Source: an uncultured Saprospiraceae bacterium (lineage in GTDB: Bacteria; Bacteroidota; Bacteroidia; Chitinophagales; Saprospiraceae). Taken from it: a DNA stretch of 64,000 bases. Under the pieces are notes generated by a model, which did not search any database, was not told the origin of the DNA, and saw only the letters and a program-made list of their open reading frames with translations. This document shows, piece by piece, positions 1-9,550 of the stretch. How positions within the stretch are numbered: position 1 is the stretch's first letter; the number at the start of each line of letters is the position of its first letter. The stretch lies in assembly GCA_937921825.1 (NCBI GenBank), contig CAKZVK010000014.1, positions 37,492 through 101,491 of the forward strand. Reading direction: 5' to 3'. A program made the translations under genes and the position numbers.

Positions 1-66
1 GAAATGCACTACAAAGGTGAAGATTACCTAATTATGAGAGAAGACGATATCCTCGTAATACTCTAA
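1..66 (+). CDS. groS: Co-chaperonin GroES, C-terminal fragment (cut by window start)
   Basis: Reading from base 1 gives 21 codons and a TAA stop, ending in the peptide REDDILVIL. This matches the usual C-terminal beta strand of the 10-kDa GroES ring protein, which caps the GroEL chamber. The gene runs off the left edge, so its start and mobile loop are not visible. It lies 39 bp upstream of groEL on the same strand, the standard groESL operon order. Identification rests on the C-terminal sequence plus this context and is secure despite the short fragment. Confidence 0.93.
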   Translation, partial: EMHYKGEDYLIMREDDILVIL

Positions 67-84
67 TCAATCAACATTCATTAA

Positions 85-1737
<1,653 letters not shown>

Positions 1738-1758
1738 GATCTTTCTATCTAGATAAAA

Positions 1759-1790
1759 AAAAGCCTCATCAGTATCTGGTGGGGCTTTTC
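1759..1790 (+). terminator. Rho-independent terminator after groEL
   Basis: The arms AAGCCTCATCA and TGGTGGGGCTT pair, with G-T wobbles, around a 5-base loop and run into TTTTC. It begins about 20 bp after the groEL stop. It closes the groESL operon before the convergent gene at 1803-2873. Confidence 0.8.
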
Positions 1791-1802
1791 TATTGCGACC
1801 CA

Positions 1803-2873
1803 TTAATGTTCTAAAACTGTCAATCGCTTAGACTGCACGTATCTATCTTTATCATCCTTGATACTGTATAAATAGACGCCTTTCTCTAGATTAGGTAATC
1901 GTAGTCGGAAATGCTCTTTGCTCTCTAGGTTCAGTTCTGTAGTCCAGACTTCATGACCTATGATATTATACAGACTGAAAGTATAGGCCCCCTCCTCCAC
2001 ATCTATCATTCTGACATTGAGATCCCCCAAGGTCGGGTTAGGATATACATAGACCTGGCTATCTGCTTTATTGCATACAGGCACCGGTGTAGCTTCTTGC
2101 TGTAATCTGTACTCTAACTTTATCTCAGGATAATACCAGACTCTAAGAATGCCATAAGGGTCAGCCGCAGCATGGTAAGTCACATACTCAGTATAGTTAC
2201 TCTGAAAGTATTGTTCATGGTTAGGAATCGTGCTTACAGAGACTATCTTCCAGTCTTCGCTTTTCATTTGCACCTCTTCCACCTTTATACTGTAGCTGGT
2301 TTTCAGTTTATCACATTTGAGATCCTCAGAGATAGGAATGAGTGCTGAGCCTATATAACTGGTGGTGTAGTCTATCCTAGACTTTATCCGCAGCTTAGTA
2401 TATTCTTGAAATCCTGCCCATAACATTAACTCTTCTGGTAGATCCTCTACATTGTATTCTAGATAAAAGCTTTGCTCTCCAGTATTATTAAAATCATTAG
2501 CCTTAGCTAAGTTTAGAGTAGGTATCCCTCCTATCAGCTGAATCAACTTAACAGATTCTCCAAAGTATGGATCTGTAATCTTAAATCCCTTCTGGACCAG
2601 CATACTATCTACTACAGAATAAATAGCCCCTAGGCCATACTGATCCTCATAGAGATAGTCTACTCGCGGTATATCAGAGGCTTTGATCCAAATCTTATCA
2701 TGACATGGAAAGTCCAGCTCATAGAACTGGAAGTTTGCCAAGTCTTCTATCGGCTTCTGACTTGTGTAGGTGTAGATGTATAAAGAATCTCCGACGGTTG
2801 GAGCATGCTGACCCCACCCTAGGTAAGTAAGCAATAAGAATAAAGGAGTTGTAATTAGTCTTGAGATTATCAT
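1803..2873 (-). CDS. Secreted protein of unknown function with T9SS type A sorting domain
   Basis: I do not recognise the main body of this 356-residue protein. Residues 1-22 form a signal peptide (hydrophobic TTPLFLLLTYLGWG). Residues about 273-356 form a T9SS type A C-terminal sorting domain: VYVYPNPTLGDLNVRM, then FSLYNIIGHEVW, then GVYLYSIKDDKDRYVQSKRL. This domain directs export across the outer membrane through the type IX system and anchoring or release at the surface. The middle has no motif I can name and looks beta-rich. It lies 3 bp downstream of the ABC exporter gene and is probably the last gene of that minus-strand run. Confidence 0.85.
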   Translation of the reverse strand: MIISRLITTPLFLLLTYLGWGQHAPTVGDSLYIYTYTSQKPIEDLANFQFYELDFPCHDKIWIKASDIPRVDYLYEDQYGLGAIYSVVDSMLVQKGFKITDPYFGESVKLIQLIGGIPTLNLAKANDFNNTGEQSFYLEYNVEDLPEELMLWAGFQEYTKLRIKSRIDYTTSYIGSALIPISEDLKCDKLKTSYSIKVEEVQMKSEDWKIVSVSTIPNHEQYFQSNYTEYVTYHAAADPYGILRVWYYPEIKLEYRLQQEATPVPVCNKADSQVYVYPNPTLGDLNVRMIDVEEGAYTFSLYNIIGHEVWTTELNLESKEHFRLRLPNLEKGVYLYSIKDDKDRYVQSKRLTVLEH

Positions 2874-2876
2874 GGC

Positions 2877-4673
2877 TTACAGGGTTTGTATTTCTACATA
2901 ATCCTTATAACGTCCCGAGATATCCATGAGCTCCTGATGGGAGCCACTTTCTACGATCTTTCCTTTAGACAAGAATAGTATCCTATCTGCATACTTGATG
3001 GTGGATAAACGATGGGCAATGATAACTGCTGTCCTATCATTGATAGCTTCTGTGATAGCTAGACTGACCTTATGCTCAGAACTAGGATCTAGAGCAGAGG
3101 TCGGCTCATCAAATATTAGCAGGGCTGGATTCTCTAGTAAAGCTCTGGCAATAGTTAGCCTCTGTCTTTCTCCCCCACTCAACATAACGCCTCTATCCCC
3201 TATGTTACTCTGCAGACCACTTGGAAGGGCAGTCACAAAAGACTGTGCATTAGAAAGGAATAAGCTATGAGCTAGTGCCTGCTCTGAAATAAGCTCCCGC
3301 CCCATGGTAATGTTATCCTTCACCGTACCATTAAATAAAAATGGCTGTTGGGTCACAATCCCGATATTTTTATACAGACTTTGAGTATCAATCTGCTTGA
3401 GCTCTTTTCCATCTATAAGTATTCTTCCCCCAGTAGGTTGTAGTATCCCTAATAGCAGAGAAACAATCGTTGACTTTCCAGCACCCGAGTCTCCGACTAA
3501 AGCTAACTTCTCTCTCTTTTTGATCACAAAGGAGACCTTGTCTAGAACGACTCTATCATCATAACTAAATGAAACCTCTTCAAATCTGATTTCCTTATCA
3601 AAGAGAAACTCCTGGGTGCCTTCTATGATCTCTGTATTGTCTATCGTTGTTATATTGTTAATCCTGTCTAGAGAGGCGCTACCTTTCTTGATATTATAGA
3701 ATGCTGTAGAAAAAGATTTCAGAGGTTCGATCACATGATAAAAGGCAAAGACAAAAGCAAAAAAGACTTCAGGTTTTAAGTCCTGCTTGAATACCAACTG
3801 AGCACCATACCACAGCAATACAACTACGACAGTAACCCCTAGAAACTCTGACAGTGGTGAGGACAATTCTTGTCGCTTACTCACCCTATCATACAGCTGC
3901 TTATGCCTGGCTAGTATCCCAGAGAAATCACCTTTCCATATTTTATCTACCCTGAATACTTTTAGGAGTAATGAGCCATCTAATGATTCATCTATCTTAC
4001 TCGTCAGCTGAGACAAAGAATCTTGCAGATCCAAGGAATGCTTCTTCAGAGTTCCGGACAGAGAACCTATGACTAATAAAGTAAATAACATCAGCCCAAA
4101 GACAAAAAAAGTCAGTCGTGGACTGATGGTCAACATCAGAAAGATACTACCCAAAATAATTACTGGCGCTTTAAATAAGGTCTGGACCATCCTCAATATG
4201 CTCCACTCTACTTCTTGTACATCTGTGGTCATCCTGGTGAGTAGGTCACCTCTCGTTTGCCCTATTTGATCTGTGTAGGAAAACTTAAGATAGCTATCAT
4301 ATAGATCTGATCGGAGAGAATTCACTACACTAGATCTAACAGGTATCATAAAGTACATCGCCAGATACCTAAACAAATTCTTCATAAAGAAAGTGAATAC
4401 TATGAAGCCACAGGTATATAGCAAAGCCGTCTGCTGGCCATATGCATTAATCAATTGTACAAAGTAGTATTCTAGCCAGCCTATTAGATTGAATAAAGAA
4501 TCGGGCTTCTCTGCCAGTTCGGGTACAGTGGAGAATAAAAACTGAAAGAAGGGTATGATAAGTGGAATCGAAACGATAGTGAATATCGCCATCAGAATGT
4601 GACACAGCATGCTTAAGCTTACCTGCCCTTTGTAGGGTGATAGGAACTTAAGTATAGCTTTGAAATCCCTCAT
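2877..4673 (-). CDS. ABC exporter, fused membrane and ATPase half-transporter (MsbA/lipid A exporter-like)
   Basis: This 598-residue protein has an N-terminal six-helix exporter domain (about 1-330) and a C-terminal ATPase domain. The ATPase shows Walker A GDSGAGKST near residue 395, signature LSGGERQRLTIARAL near 498, Walker B LLIFDEPTSALD near 518 and the switch histidine in IIAHRLSTI near 550. Such half-transporters work as homodimers in the inner membrane. The closest family style is MsbA/lipid flippase, but substrate cannot be told from sequence. It sits 69 bp downstream of accC and 3 bp upstream of a T9SS cargo gene, so it may be read with both. Confidence 0.93.
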   Translation of the reverse strand: MRDFKAILKFLSPYKGQVSLSMLCHILMAIFTIVSIPLIIPFFQFLFSTVPELAEKPDSLFNLIGWLEYYFVQLINAYGQQTALLYTCGFIVFTFFMKNLFRYLAMYFMIPVRSSVVNSLRSDLYDSYLKFSYTDQIGQTRGDLLTRMTTDVQEVEWSILRMVQTLFKAPVIILGSIFLMLTISPRLTFFVFGLMLFTLLVIGSLSGTLKKHSLDLQDSLSQLTSKIDESLDGSLLLKVFRVDKIWKGDFSGILARHKQLYDRVSKRQELSSPLSEFLGVTVVVVLLWYGAQLVFKQDLKPEVFFAFVFAFYHVIEPLKSFSTAFYNIKKGSASLDRINNITTIDNTEIIEGTQEFLFDKEIRFEEVSFSYDDRVVLDKVSFVIKKREKLALVGDSGAGKSTIVSLLLGILQPTGGRILIDGKELKQIDTQSLYKNIGIVTQQPFLFNGTVKDNITMGRELISEQALAHSLFLSNAQSFVTALPSGLQSNIGDRGVMLSGGERQRLTIARALLENPALLIFDEPTSALDPSSEHKVSLAITEAINDRTAVIIAHRLSTIKYADRILFLSKGKIVESGSHQELMDISGRYKDYVEIQTL

Positions 4674-4742
4674 ACTTGGCTAAGAAATAGAAAAATAGTG
4701 GCAGACACAAAATGTAACTGCCTATCAGCCGAAAATATTTTA

Positions 4743-6086
4743 CTAGATAGGCTTAAGCTCGAAATCCTCTAGAAACTTCGTAGTTATATTACCACTTTTG
4801 AATCGCTCATCCTTCATGAGTTGCTGATGAAAAGGCACAGTAGTCTTAATCCCTTCGATGATAAATTCATCTAGAGCTCTCTGCATCTTTTTGATACATT
4901 CTTCTCTTGTCTCTGCAGTGCAGATTAGTTTGGCGATCATAGAGTCATAATAAGGAGGCACAGAGTATCCTGCAAAAGCATGAGTATCTACTCTCACTCC
5001 ATGGCCTTTAGGACTGTGGAATGACGAAATATGCCCTGGACTTGGTCTGAAGTCATGGAATGGGTCTTCAGCATTAATTCTTACCTCTATAGCATGTAGT
5101 GTGGGGTAATAGTTCTTGCCTGAGATCTTCTCACCAGCAGCAACCTTTATTTGCTCCTTAATAAGATCTCTATTTATCACCTCTTCAGTAACCGTATGCT
5201 CTACCTGTATTCTCGTATTCATTTCCATAAAGTAGAATTTCCTGTGCTTATCCACTAAGAATTCTACAGTGCCGACACCTTCATAGTCTATAGCTTTAGC
5301 CGCCTTGATGGCTGCCTTACCCATTTTTTCTCTGAGCTTCTGATCTAGAAAAGGAGATGGTGATTCCTCCACTAATTTCTGGTGCCTTCTCTGGACTGAG
5401 CAATCTCTCTCTGAGAGATGGACTACTCTTCCATATTGATCACCTATAACCTGTATCTCTATGTGCCTCGGCTCTTCAACAAACTTCTCTAGATACATGG
5501 CATCATTACCAAAAGAGGCACTTGCTTCTATCTGCGCTTTCTCTAGTTGCTCAGCAAACTCATCTTCATTGTTTACTATACGCATTCCCTTTCCTCCACC
5601 ACCTGCTGTGGCTTTTAGTATTACAGGATACCCTATTTTCTTTGCGACTTTGAGACCTTCTTTTACTGACTTCACTTGACCATCCGAGCCAGGAACTACT
5701 GGGACTTTGGCCTTAATCATGGTCTCCTTGGCAGTAATTTTATCACCCATCGTACGAATCATCTCCGCTGTAGGGCCGATAAACTTTATACCGTATTGCT
5801 CACATACCTCAGCAAATCCAGCATTCTCAGCTAGAAAGCCGTAACCAGGATGCACAGCATCAGCATTGGTAATTTCTACCGCTGCCATTATTTTAGGAAT
5901 ACTAAGATAAGATTCTGCTGAGCTAGGTGGCCCAATACAGACTGCCTCATCGGCAAACCTTACGTGTAAACTTTCAGAATCAGCTGTAGAGTAAATGGCT
6001 ACCGTGCTGATACCCATTTCCTTACAAGTCCTGATTACCCGTAATGCGATTTCTCCTCTATTAGCAATGAGTACCTTCTTAAACAT
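4743..6086 (-). CDS. accC: Biotin carboxylase subunit of acetyl-CoA carboxylase
   Basis: AccC uses ATP and bicarbonate to carboxylate the biotin carried by AccB, the first half-reaction in malonyl-CoA synthesis. The 447-residue protein is normal length. The N-terminal [20 protein letters not shown], the ATP-grasp glycine loop [12 protein letters not shown] near residue 160, and the catalytic region with [15 protein letters not shown] near residue 290 are all present. It follows accB by 29 bp in the order fabH-efp-accB-accC, a common Bacteroidota arrangement. The carboxyltransferase subunits are not in the window. Confidence 0.98.
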   Translation of the reverse strand: MFKKVLIANRGEIALRVIRTCKEMGISTVAIYSTADSESLHVRFADEAVCIGPPSSAESYLSIPKIMAAVEITNADAVHPGYGFLAENAGFAEVCEQYGIKFIGPTAEMIRTMGDKITAKETMIKAKVPVVPGSDGQVKSVKEGLKVAKKIGYPVILKATAGGGGKGMRIVNNEDEFAEQLEKAQIEASASFGNDAMYLEKFVEEPRHIEIQVIGDQYGRVVHLSERDCSVQRRHQKLVEESPSPFLDQKLREKMGKAAIKAAKAIDYEGVGTVEFLVDKHRKFYFMEMNTRIQVEHTVTEEVINRDLIKEQIKVAAGEKISGKNYYPTLHAIEVRINAEDPFHDFRPSPGHISSFHSPKGHGVRVDTHAFAGYSVPPYYDSMIAKLICTAETREECIKKMQRALDEFIIEGIKTTVPFHQQLMKDERFKSGNITTKFLEDFELKPI

Positions 6087-6115
6087 ATAGGGGTCTTTAA
6101 GATGAAAATTATTAC

Positions 6116-6613
6116 CTATCCTTTCGGATCTACTAAGAAAAGGACTTGATCGTATTCTACAGGTGAGGCATCATCTACCATTACCTTTACAATCTTTCCA
6201 GCCACTTCACTTTCTATCTCGTTGAATAGTTTCATTGCTTCTACGATACAGACGACTGATCCCTCAGAGATTGTATCACCTACAGAAACATATACTGGCT
6301 TATCAGGAGATGGTGATCTATAGAATGTCCCTACTATAGGGGATTTTACTTCTAGAAGATTACTGGTATCAGTTGTGTCTCCTCCACCAGTCGTCGCCTC
6401 TCCTGCAGCGGCTGGAGCGGCTTCTGCTGCTGGAACAGGGGCTGCCATTTGCATCTGAGCAGGTGCGGCCATCATTGTCGGCGCTGCATATTTTGTCTTA
6501 GAATAGGCACTCGTCCTCACTGTAATTTCAAAATCACCGTCTTTCAATCTGACTTCTGATAAGTCAGAATCTGAAACAAGTTTTAGCAGATTTTGGATTT
6601 CCTTATAGGTCAT
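6116..6613 (-). CDS. accB: Biotin carboxyl carrier protein of acetyl-CoA carboxylase
   Basis: AccB carries the biotin that shuttles carboxylate between AccC and the carboxyltransferase. The 165-residue protein has the three expected parts: an N-terminal helical region (1-40), an Ala/Pro-rich flexible linker (about 43-85), and a C-terminal biotinyl domain. The biotinylation motif [10 protein letters not shown] places the modified lysine at residue 128. The start lies 3 bp downstream of the efp stop, which suggests tight co-translation. Family, length and order all agree. Confidence 0.98.
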   Translation of the reverse strand: MTYKEIQNLLKLVSDSDLSEVRLKDGDFEITVRTSAYSKTKYAAPTMMAAPAQMQMAAPVPAAEAAPAAAGEATTGGGDTTDTSNLLEVKSPIVGTFYRSPSPDKPVYVSVGDTISEGSVVCIVEAMKLFNEIESEVAGKIVKVMVDDASPVEYDQVLFLVDPKG

Positions 6614-6616
6614 CTT

Positions 6617-7183
6617 TTACTTTTTGATTCGTTCTACGTAAGACCTTGTTTTAGTATCTACTTTCACAAGATCGCCTTCGTTTATAAATATAGGAACTTT
6701 TATTTGTGCTCCTGTAGTCACGGTTGCTGGCTTAGTCACATTTGTAGCCGTATTCCCTTTTGCACCAGGCTCAGTATATGAGATTTCTAGTGTCACATAC
6801 TGTGGTAAGTCTATAGTCAGAGGGATCTCTTTGTCAGCATGATAAAGAATCTCGACATTCTCGCCATCCTTGAGTAAATCTCCGTTCTCTATCATCTTAC
6901 CCTCTATTTCTACTTGATCATAGGTCTCTGCATTCATAAAGTTAAATACCTCACCATCCTTGTACAGAAACTGGTGGGTTCTTCTCTCTACTCTCACGAC
7001 ATCTATCTTATGCCCTGCTGGGAAGGTATTATCTATTACCTTTCCTGTAGTAAGGCTTTTCAGTTTAGTCCTCACGAAAGCTGGACCTTTTCCTGGTTTT
7101 ACATGCAGAAATTCTACCACTTTGAAGATATCGTGGTTATAATTCATACAGAGTCCATTCTTAATATCAGAAGTACTTGCCAT
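6617..7183 (-). CDS. efp: Translation elongation factor P
   Basis: EF-P rescues ribosomes stalled at consecutive prolines. The 188-residue product is full length, with three beta-barrel domains and a conserved C-terminal region ending TKTRSYVERIKK. The modification loop reads KPGKGPAFVR with the tip lysine at residue 32. That matches the lysine type modified in E. coli rather than the arginine type. No modification enzyme (EpmA) is visible in the window. It lies between fabH (55 bp upstream) and accB (3 bp downstream). Confidence 0.98.
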   Translation of the reverse strand: MASTSDIKNGLCMNYNHDIFKVVEFLHVKPGKGPAFVRTKLKSLTTGKVIDNTFPAGHKIDVVRVERRTHQFLYKDGEVFNFMNAETYDQVEIEGKMIENGDLLKDGENVEILYHADKEIPLTIDLPQYVTLEISYTEPGAKGNTATNVTKPATVTTGAQIKVPIFINEGDLVKVDTKTRSYVERIKK

Positions 7184-7238
7184 TTTGCTAGTTTATTTAA
7201 GGTTGCAAAAGTAATCAATTATTAGAGCTCCATAGACA

Positions 7239-8225
7239 CTAATAGGCCCATGTTAGGAGTACTGCTCCCCAAGTAAACCCTCCGCCAAATGCTGTAAGGA
7301 TGATTTTATCCCCTTTCTTAAACTTTGATTGAAAATCATTTAGACATAGAGGAATAGTGCCTGCAGTAGTATTTCCATACTTCTCTATGTTCACTAGGAC
7401 CTTTTCACGCGGAAAGTCTAGCATATCTGCTACACCATTGATTATTCTGAGATTTGCCTGATGGGGAATGAGGTAATCGATATCATCCGCAGTCATATTA
7501 TTTCTTTTCAGCACATCCTGAATACTCTCTTTCATACCAGTAATTGCGGCTTTGAACACTGTTCTACCCTCTTGATAGACAAAATGCTCTCTATTCGCTA
7601 CTGTTTCAGCAGTAGATGGGTGCAAACTTCCTCCAGCCTTCATACGTAGATATTGGACTCCAGAGCCATCTCCTCTGAGGACAGCGTCTTGTAGACCATA
7701 TGTATCGTCTGGTTCTATGAGTACCGCTCCTGCGCCATCTCCAAAGAGAATACAAGTCGTTCGGTCTTCGTAATCCAAGATTGAAGACATTTGGTCCGCG
7801 CCTATCACTATTACTTTCTTGTAAGTACCCGTTTCTACAAATTTAGCGCCTGTGGTCAAAGCGAAGATAAATCCTGAGCAAGCCGCATTAATATCGAAGC
7901 CAAAAGCATTTTTAGCTCCTATCTTACTAGCTACAAGATTAGCGGTGTCTGGAAAAGGATAATCAGCGGTTACTGTGGCTACGATGATCATTTCTATCTC
8001 TTCAGCCCCAATTCCTCTGTTTTTAAGTAGTTGGTTTACTGCAGCAACTCCCATATCACTGGTCGCCTTAGTAGGGTCCTTCAGGATATGTCTCTGCTTG
8101 ATACCAGTACGGGAGACTATCCACTCATCATTAGTCTCTACTATGTCCTCCATATCCTTATTCGTTAGAATATCTTCTGGAACATAACCTGCAACTGCCG
8201 TAATAGCGGCTTTGAATTGACCCAT
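7239..8225 (-). CDS. fabH: 3-oxoacyl-ACP synthase III (FabH)
   Basis: FabH condenses acetyl-CoA with malonyl-ACP to begin fatty acid synthesis. I choose the ATG at 8225 (MGQFKAAITAVAGYVP, 328 residues). The longer frame would begin at a TTG at 8255 and adds ten residues absent from the family; a purine-rich AAGGAAAA also precedes the ATG. The catalytic triad is present: Cys116 in DINAACSGF, His in IPHQANLRI and Asn in YGNTTAGTIP. It heads the minus run fabH-efp-accB-accC. plsX and rpmF, which often precede fabH, are not here. Confidence 0.97.
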   Translation of the reverse strand: MGQFKAAITAVAGYVPEDILTNKDMEDIVETNDEWIVSRTGIKQRHILKDPTKATSDMGVAAVNQLLKNRGIGAEEIEMIIVATVTADYPFPDTANLVASKIGAKNAFGFDINAACSGFIFALTTGAKFVETGTYKKVIVIGADQMSSILDYEDRTTCILFGDGAGAVLIEPDDTYGLQDAVLRGDGSGVQYLRMKAGGSLHPSTAETVANREHFVYQEGRTVFKAAITGMKESIQDVLKRNNMTADDIDYLIPHQANLRIINGVADMLDFPREKVLVNIEKYGNTTAGTIPLCLNDFQSKFKKGDKIILTAFGGGFTWGAVLLTWAY

Positions 8226-8513
8226 ATTTTCGTCTTGATTTTCCTTGAAAAGCAAATAAACGAATTATCTGGTATAGCCCTCTTTTTGAACCCTTCTTTC
8301 TCAAAATATCTCTCAGGAAACATTAGAATTAAATTAACATTAAAAATATTTATCATGCCTAATAAGCTGATTTATAGCGTATTAAATATTATCAATTGGC
8401 TTGTTCTGGTGGTTATTTCTTATCTGAGGGTCTATTGCTACGATATTGGAACAAGGTTTGCTTCCTATACTTTATTATAAATCAAGTTTTTATACATCGT
8501 AAATATTTTTAAT

Positions 8514-9302
8514 ATGAAATCATTGACTAACATTCTAATGGCAATTCTCCTTCCGACCTTCATATTGATAGGAAGTGATGACGTCAACACAACTCCAGAA
8601 GGAACAGTCAATTATGTTGAGTTCCATAATGGATCCTTCGAAAGTGGCATGAACAAAGCGGCTTCTCAAGGAAAGCTCTTCTTTGTTGAATTTTATGCTG
8701 ACTGGTGTACTCCTTGTAAATGGATGGACAAGACAACATTCACTAACTCTGAAGTGGTGCAACTTATGAATTCAAACTTCGTTGCATTAAAACTAGATAT
8801 AGAAACAGATGATGGGGCGAGCCTTAAAAAGGAATATTCTGTAAGAATGCTCCCAACTATCCTCATATTTAATGCAAATGGAGATATGGTAGAACGCGTA
8901 GAAAAGACTCTAAGTCCTGAATCTATGATCAGTTTACTCTCTTTTCATGAAGCTGAAGAAAGTACGCTATTGGTTACTTATCCATATAATACTAGTCCTA
9001 GTCAGTCAGCTGAAGAGGATGATGAAGAACTCAATGAGCTCTATTCTAAGTACCTGAACAAGGAAAGACATAGAACGAATTATAAGCTTCAAATAGCGAA
9101 CTATACTGACTACGAGCAAGCATTCAAAAGAGTAAATGAGCTTAGCCAGACTTTTATGGAGCCTATTATAGTGGTTAATGACTATGTGAATAATATGACA
9201 CAATACAAAGTGGTCATGGGAGAATTCCAGAGCATGGATGAAGCTGAAGGCTTCAGGAGAATCTTAAAAAGAGATTTCGGTATCGCTGCGATTATCCACT
9301 AA
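8514..9302 (+). CDS. Exported thioredoxin-fold protein with C-terminal SPOR-like domain
   Basis: The 262-residue protein begins with a hydrophobic export segment (about 4-20). A thioredoxin-fold domain follows (about 35-145), with the redox motif YADWCTPCKWMD, cysteines 65 and 68, and the cis-proline region MLPTILIF. An acidic linker (about 155-180) leads to residues 190-262, which read YKLQIANYTDYEQAFKRVNE and later YKVVMGEFQSMDEAEGFRRI. That is the repeat pattern of a SPOR domain, which binds denuded septal peptidoglycan. The protein is probably a periplasmic thiol oxidoreductase localised by SPOR. The gene stands alone, divergent from fabH, with its own terminator. The thioredoxin call is firm; SPOR is by pattern only. 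Confidence 0.85.
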   Translation: MKSLTNILMAILLPTFILIGSDDVNTTPEGTVNYVEFHNGSFESGMNKAASQGKLFFVEFYADWCTPCKWMDKTTFTNSEVVQLMNSNFVALKLDIETDDGASLKKEYSVRMLPTILIFNANGDMVERVEKTLSPESMISLLSFHEAEESTLLVTYPYNTSPSQSAEEDDEELNELYSKYLNKERHRTNYKLQIANYTDYEQAFKRVNELSQTFMEPIIVVNDYVNNMTQYKVVMGEFQSMDEAEGFRRILKRDFGIAAIIH

Positions 9303-9324
9303 CAGAAAGAAATACGAAAACCAG

Positions 9325-9359
9325 CTGCCTCATCAATTCACATTGATGGGGCTTTTTTT
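9325..9359 (+). terminator. Rho-independent terminator after the thioredoxin/SPOR gene
   Basis: The arms GCCTCATCAAT and ATTGATGGGGC pair around a short loop and are followed by seven T residues. It starts about 23 bp after the stop at 9302. Confidence 0.85.
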
Positions 9360-9419
9360 ATGCCCGGTCCCCTACTCCACTCATTAGTATTCCACTCATC
9401 ACTGACATAAATATCCCAT

Positions 9420-9478
9420 AAGCAACGTTTATTGCTTGTAAGGTATATTATTAGTGTAGCTAATGACTTATGCATTAG
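9420..9478. other. Two short inverted repeats in the spacer before the adhesin gene
   Basis: AAGCAA (9420-9425) pairs with TTGCTT (9432-9437), and CTAATG (9460-9465) pairs with CATTAG (9473-9478). Both lie upstream of the promoter-like box at 9521. Neither has a T tract, so they are not terminators. They may be protein-binding dyads, or chance in AT-rich DNA. Confidence 0.3.
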
Positions 9479-9520
9479 GCAATTAATTCATTTGAAGGCC
9501 TTACATATATTAGTTTCTTC

Positions 9521-9528
9521 TATCTTTG
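9521..9528 (+). promoter_or_regulatory. Candidate Bacteroidota -7 promoter box for the adhesin gene
   Basis: TATCTTTG matches the TAnnTTTG box of Bacteroidota housekeeping promoters exactly and lies 22 bp before the ATG at 9551. A TTTG occurs upstream at 9491, but the 26-bp spacing is longer than the usual 19-21. Confidence 0.4.
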
Positions 9529-9550
9529 CTTATTAAGAATCCTAGCTTTC

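Noticed and set aside
8226..8255. Ten-residue upstream extension of FabH from a TTG
   Set aside because: The extension is absent from the family and the ATG at 8225 has a better upstream purine stretch.
8355..8480. Possible 41-residue membrane peptide between fabH and the thioredoxin/SPOR gene
   Set aside because: It is short, AT-rich and has no recognisable ribosome site or relatives that I know; the 288-bp spacer otherwise shows no feature.
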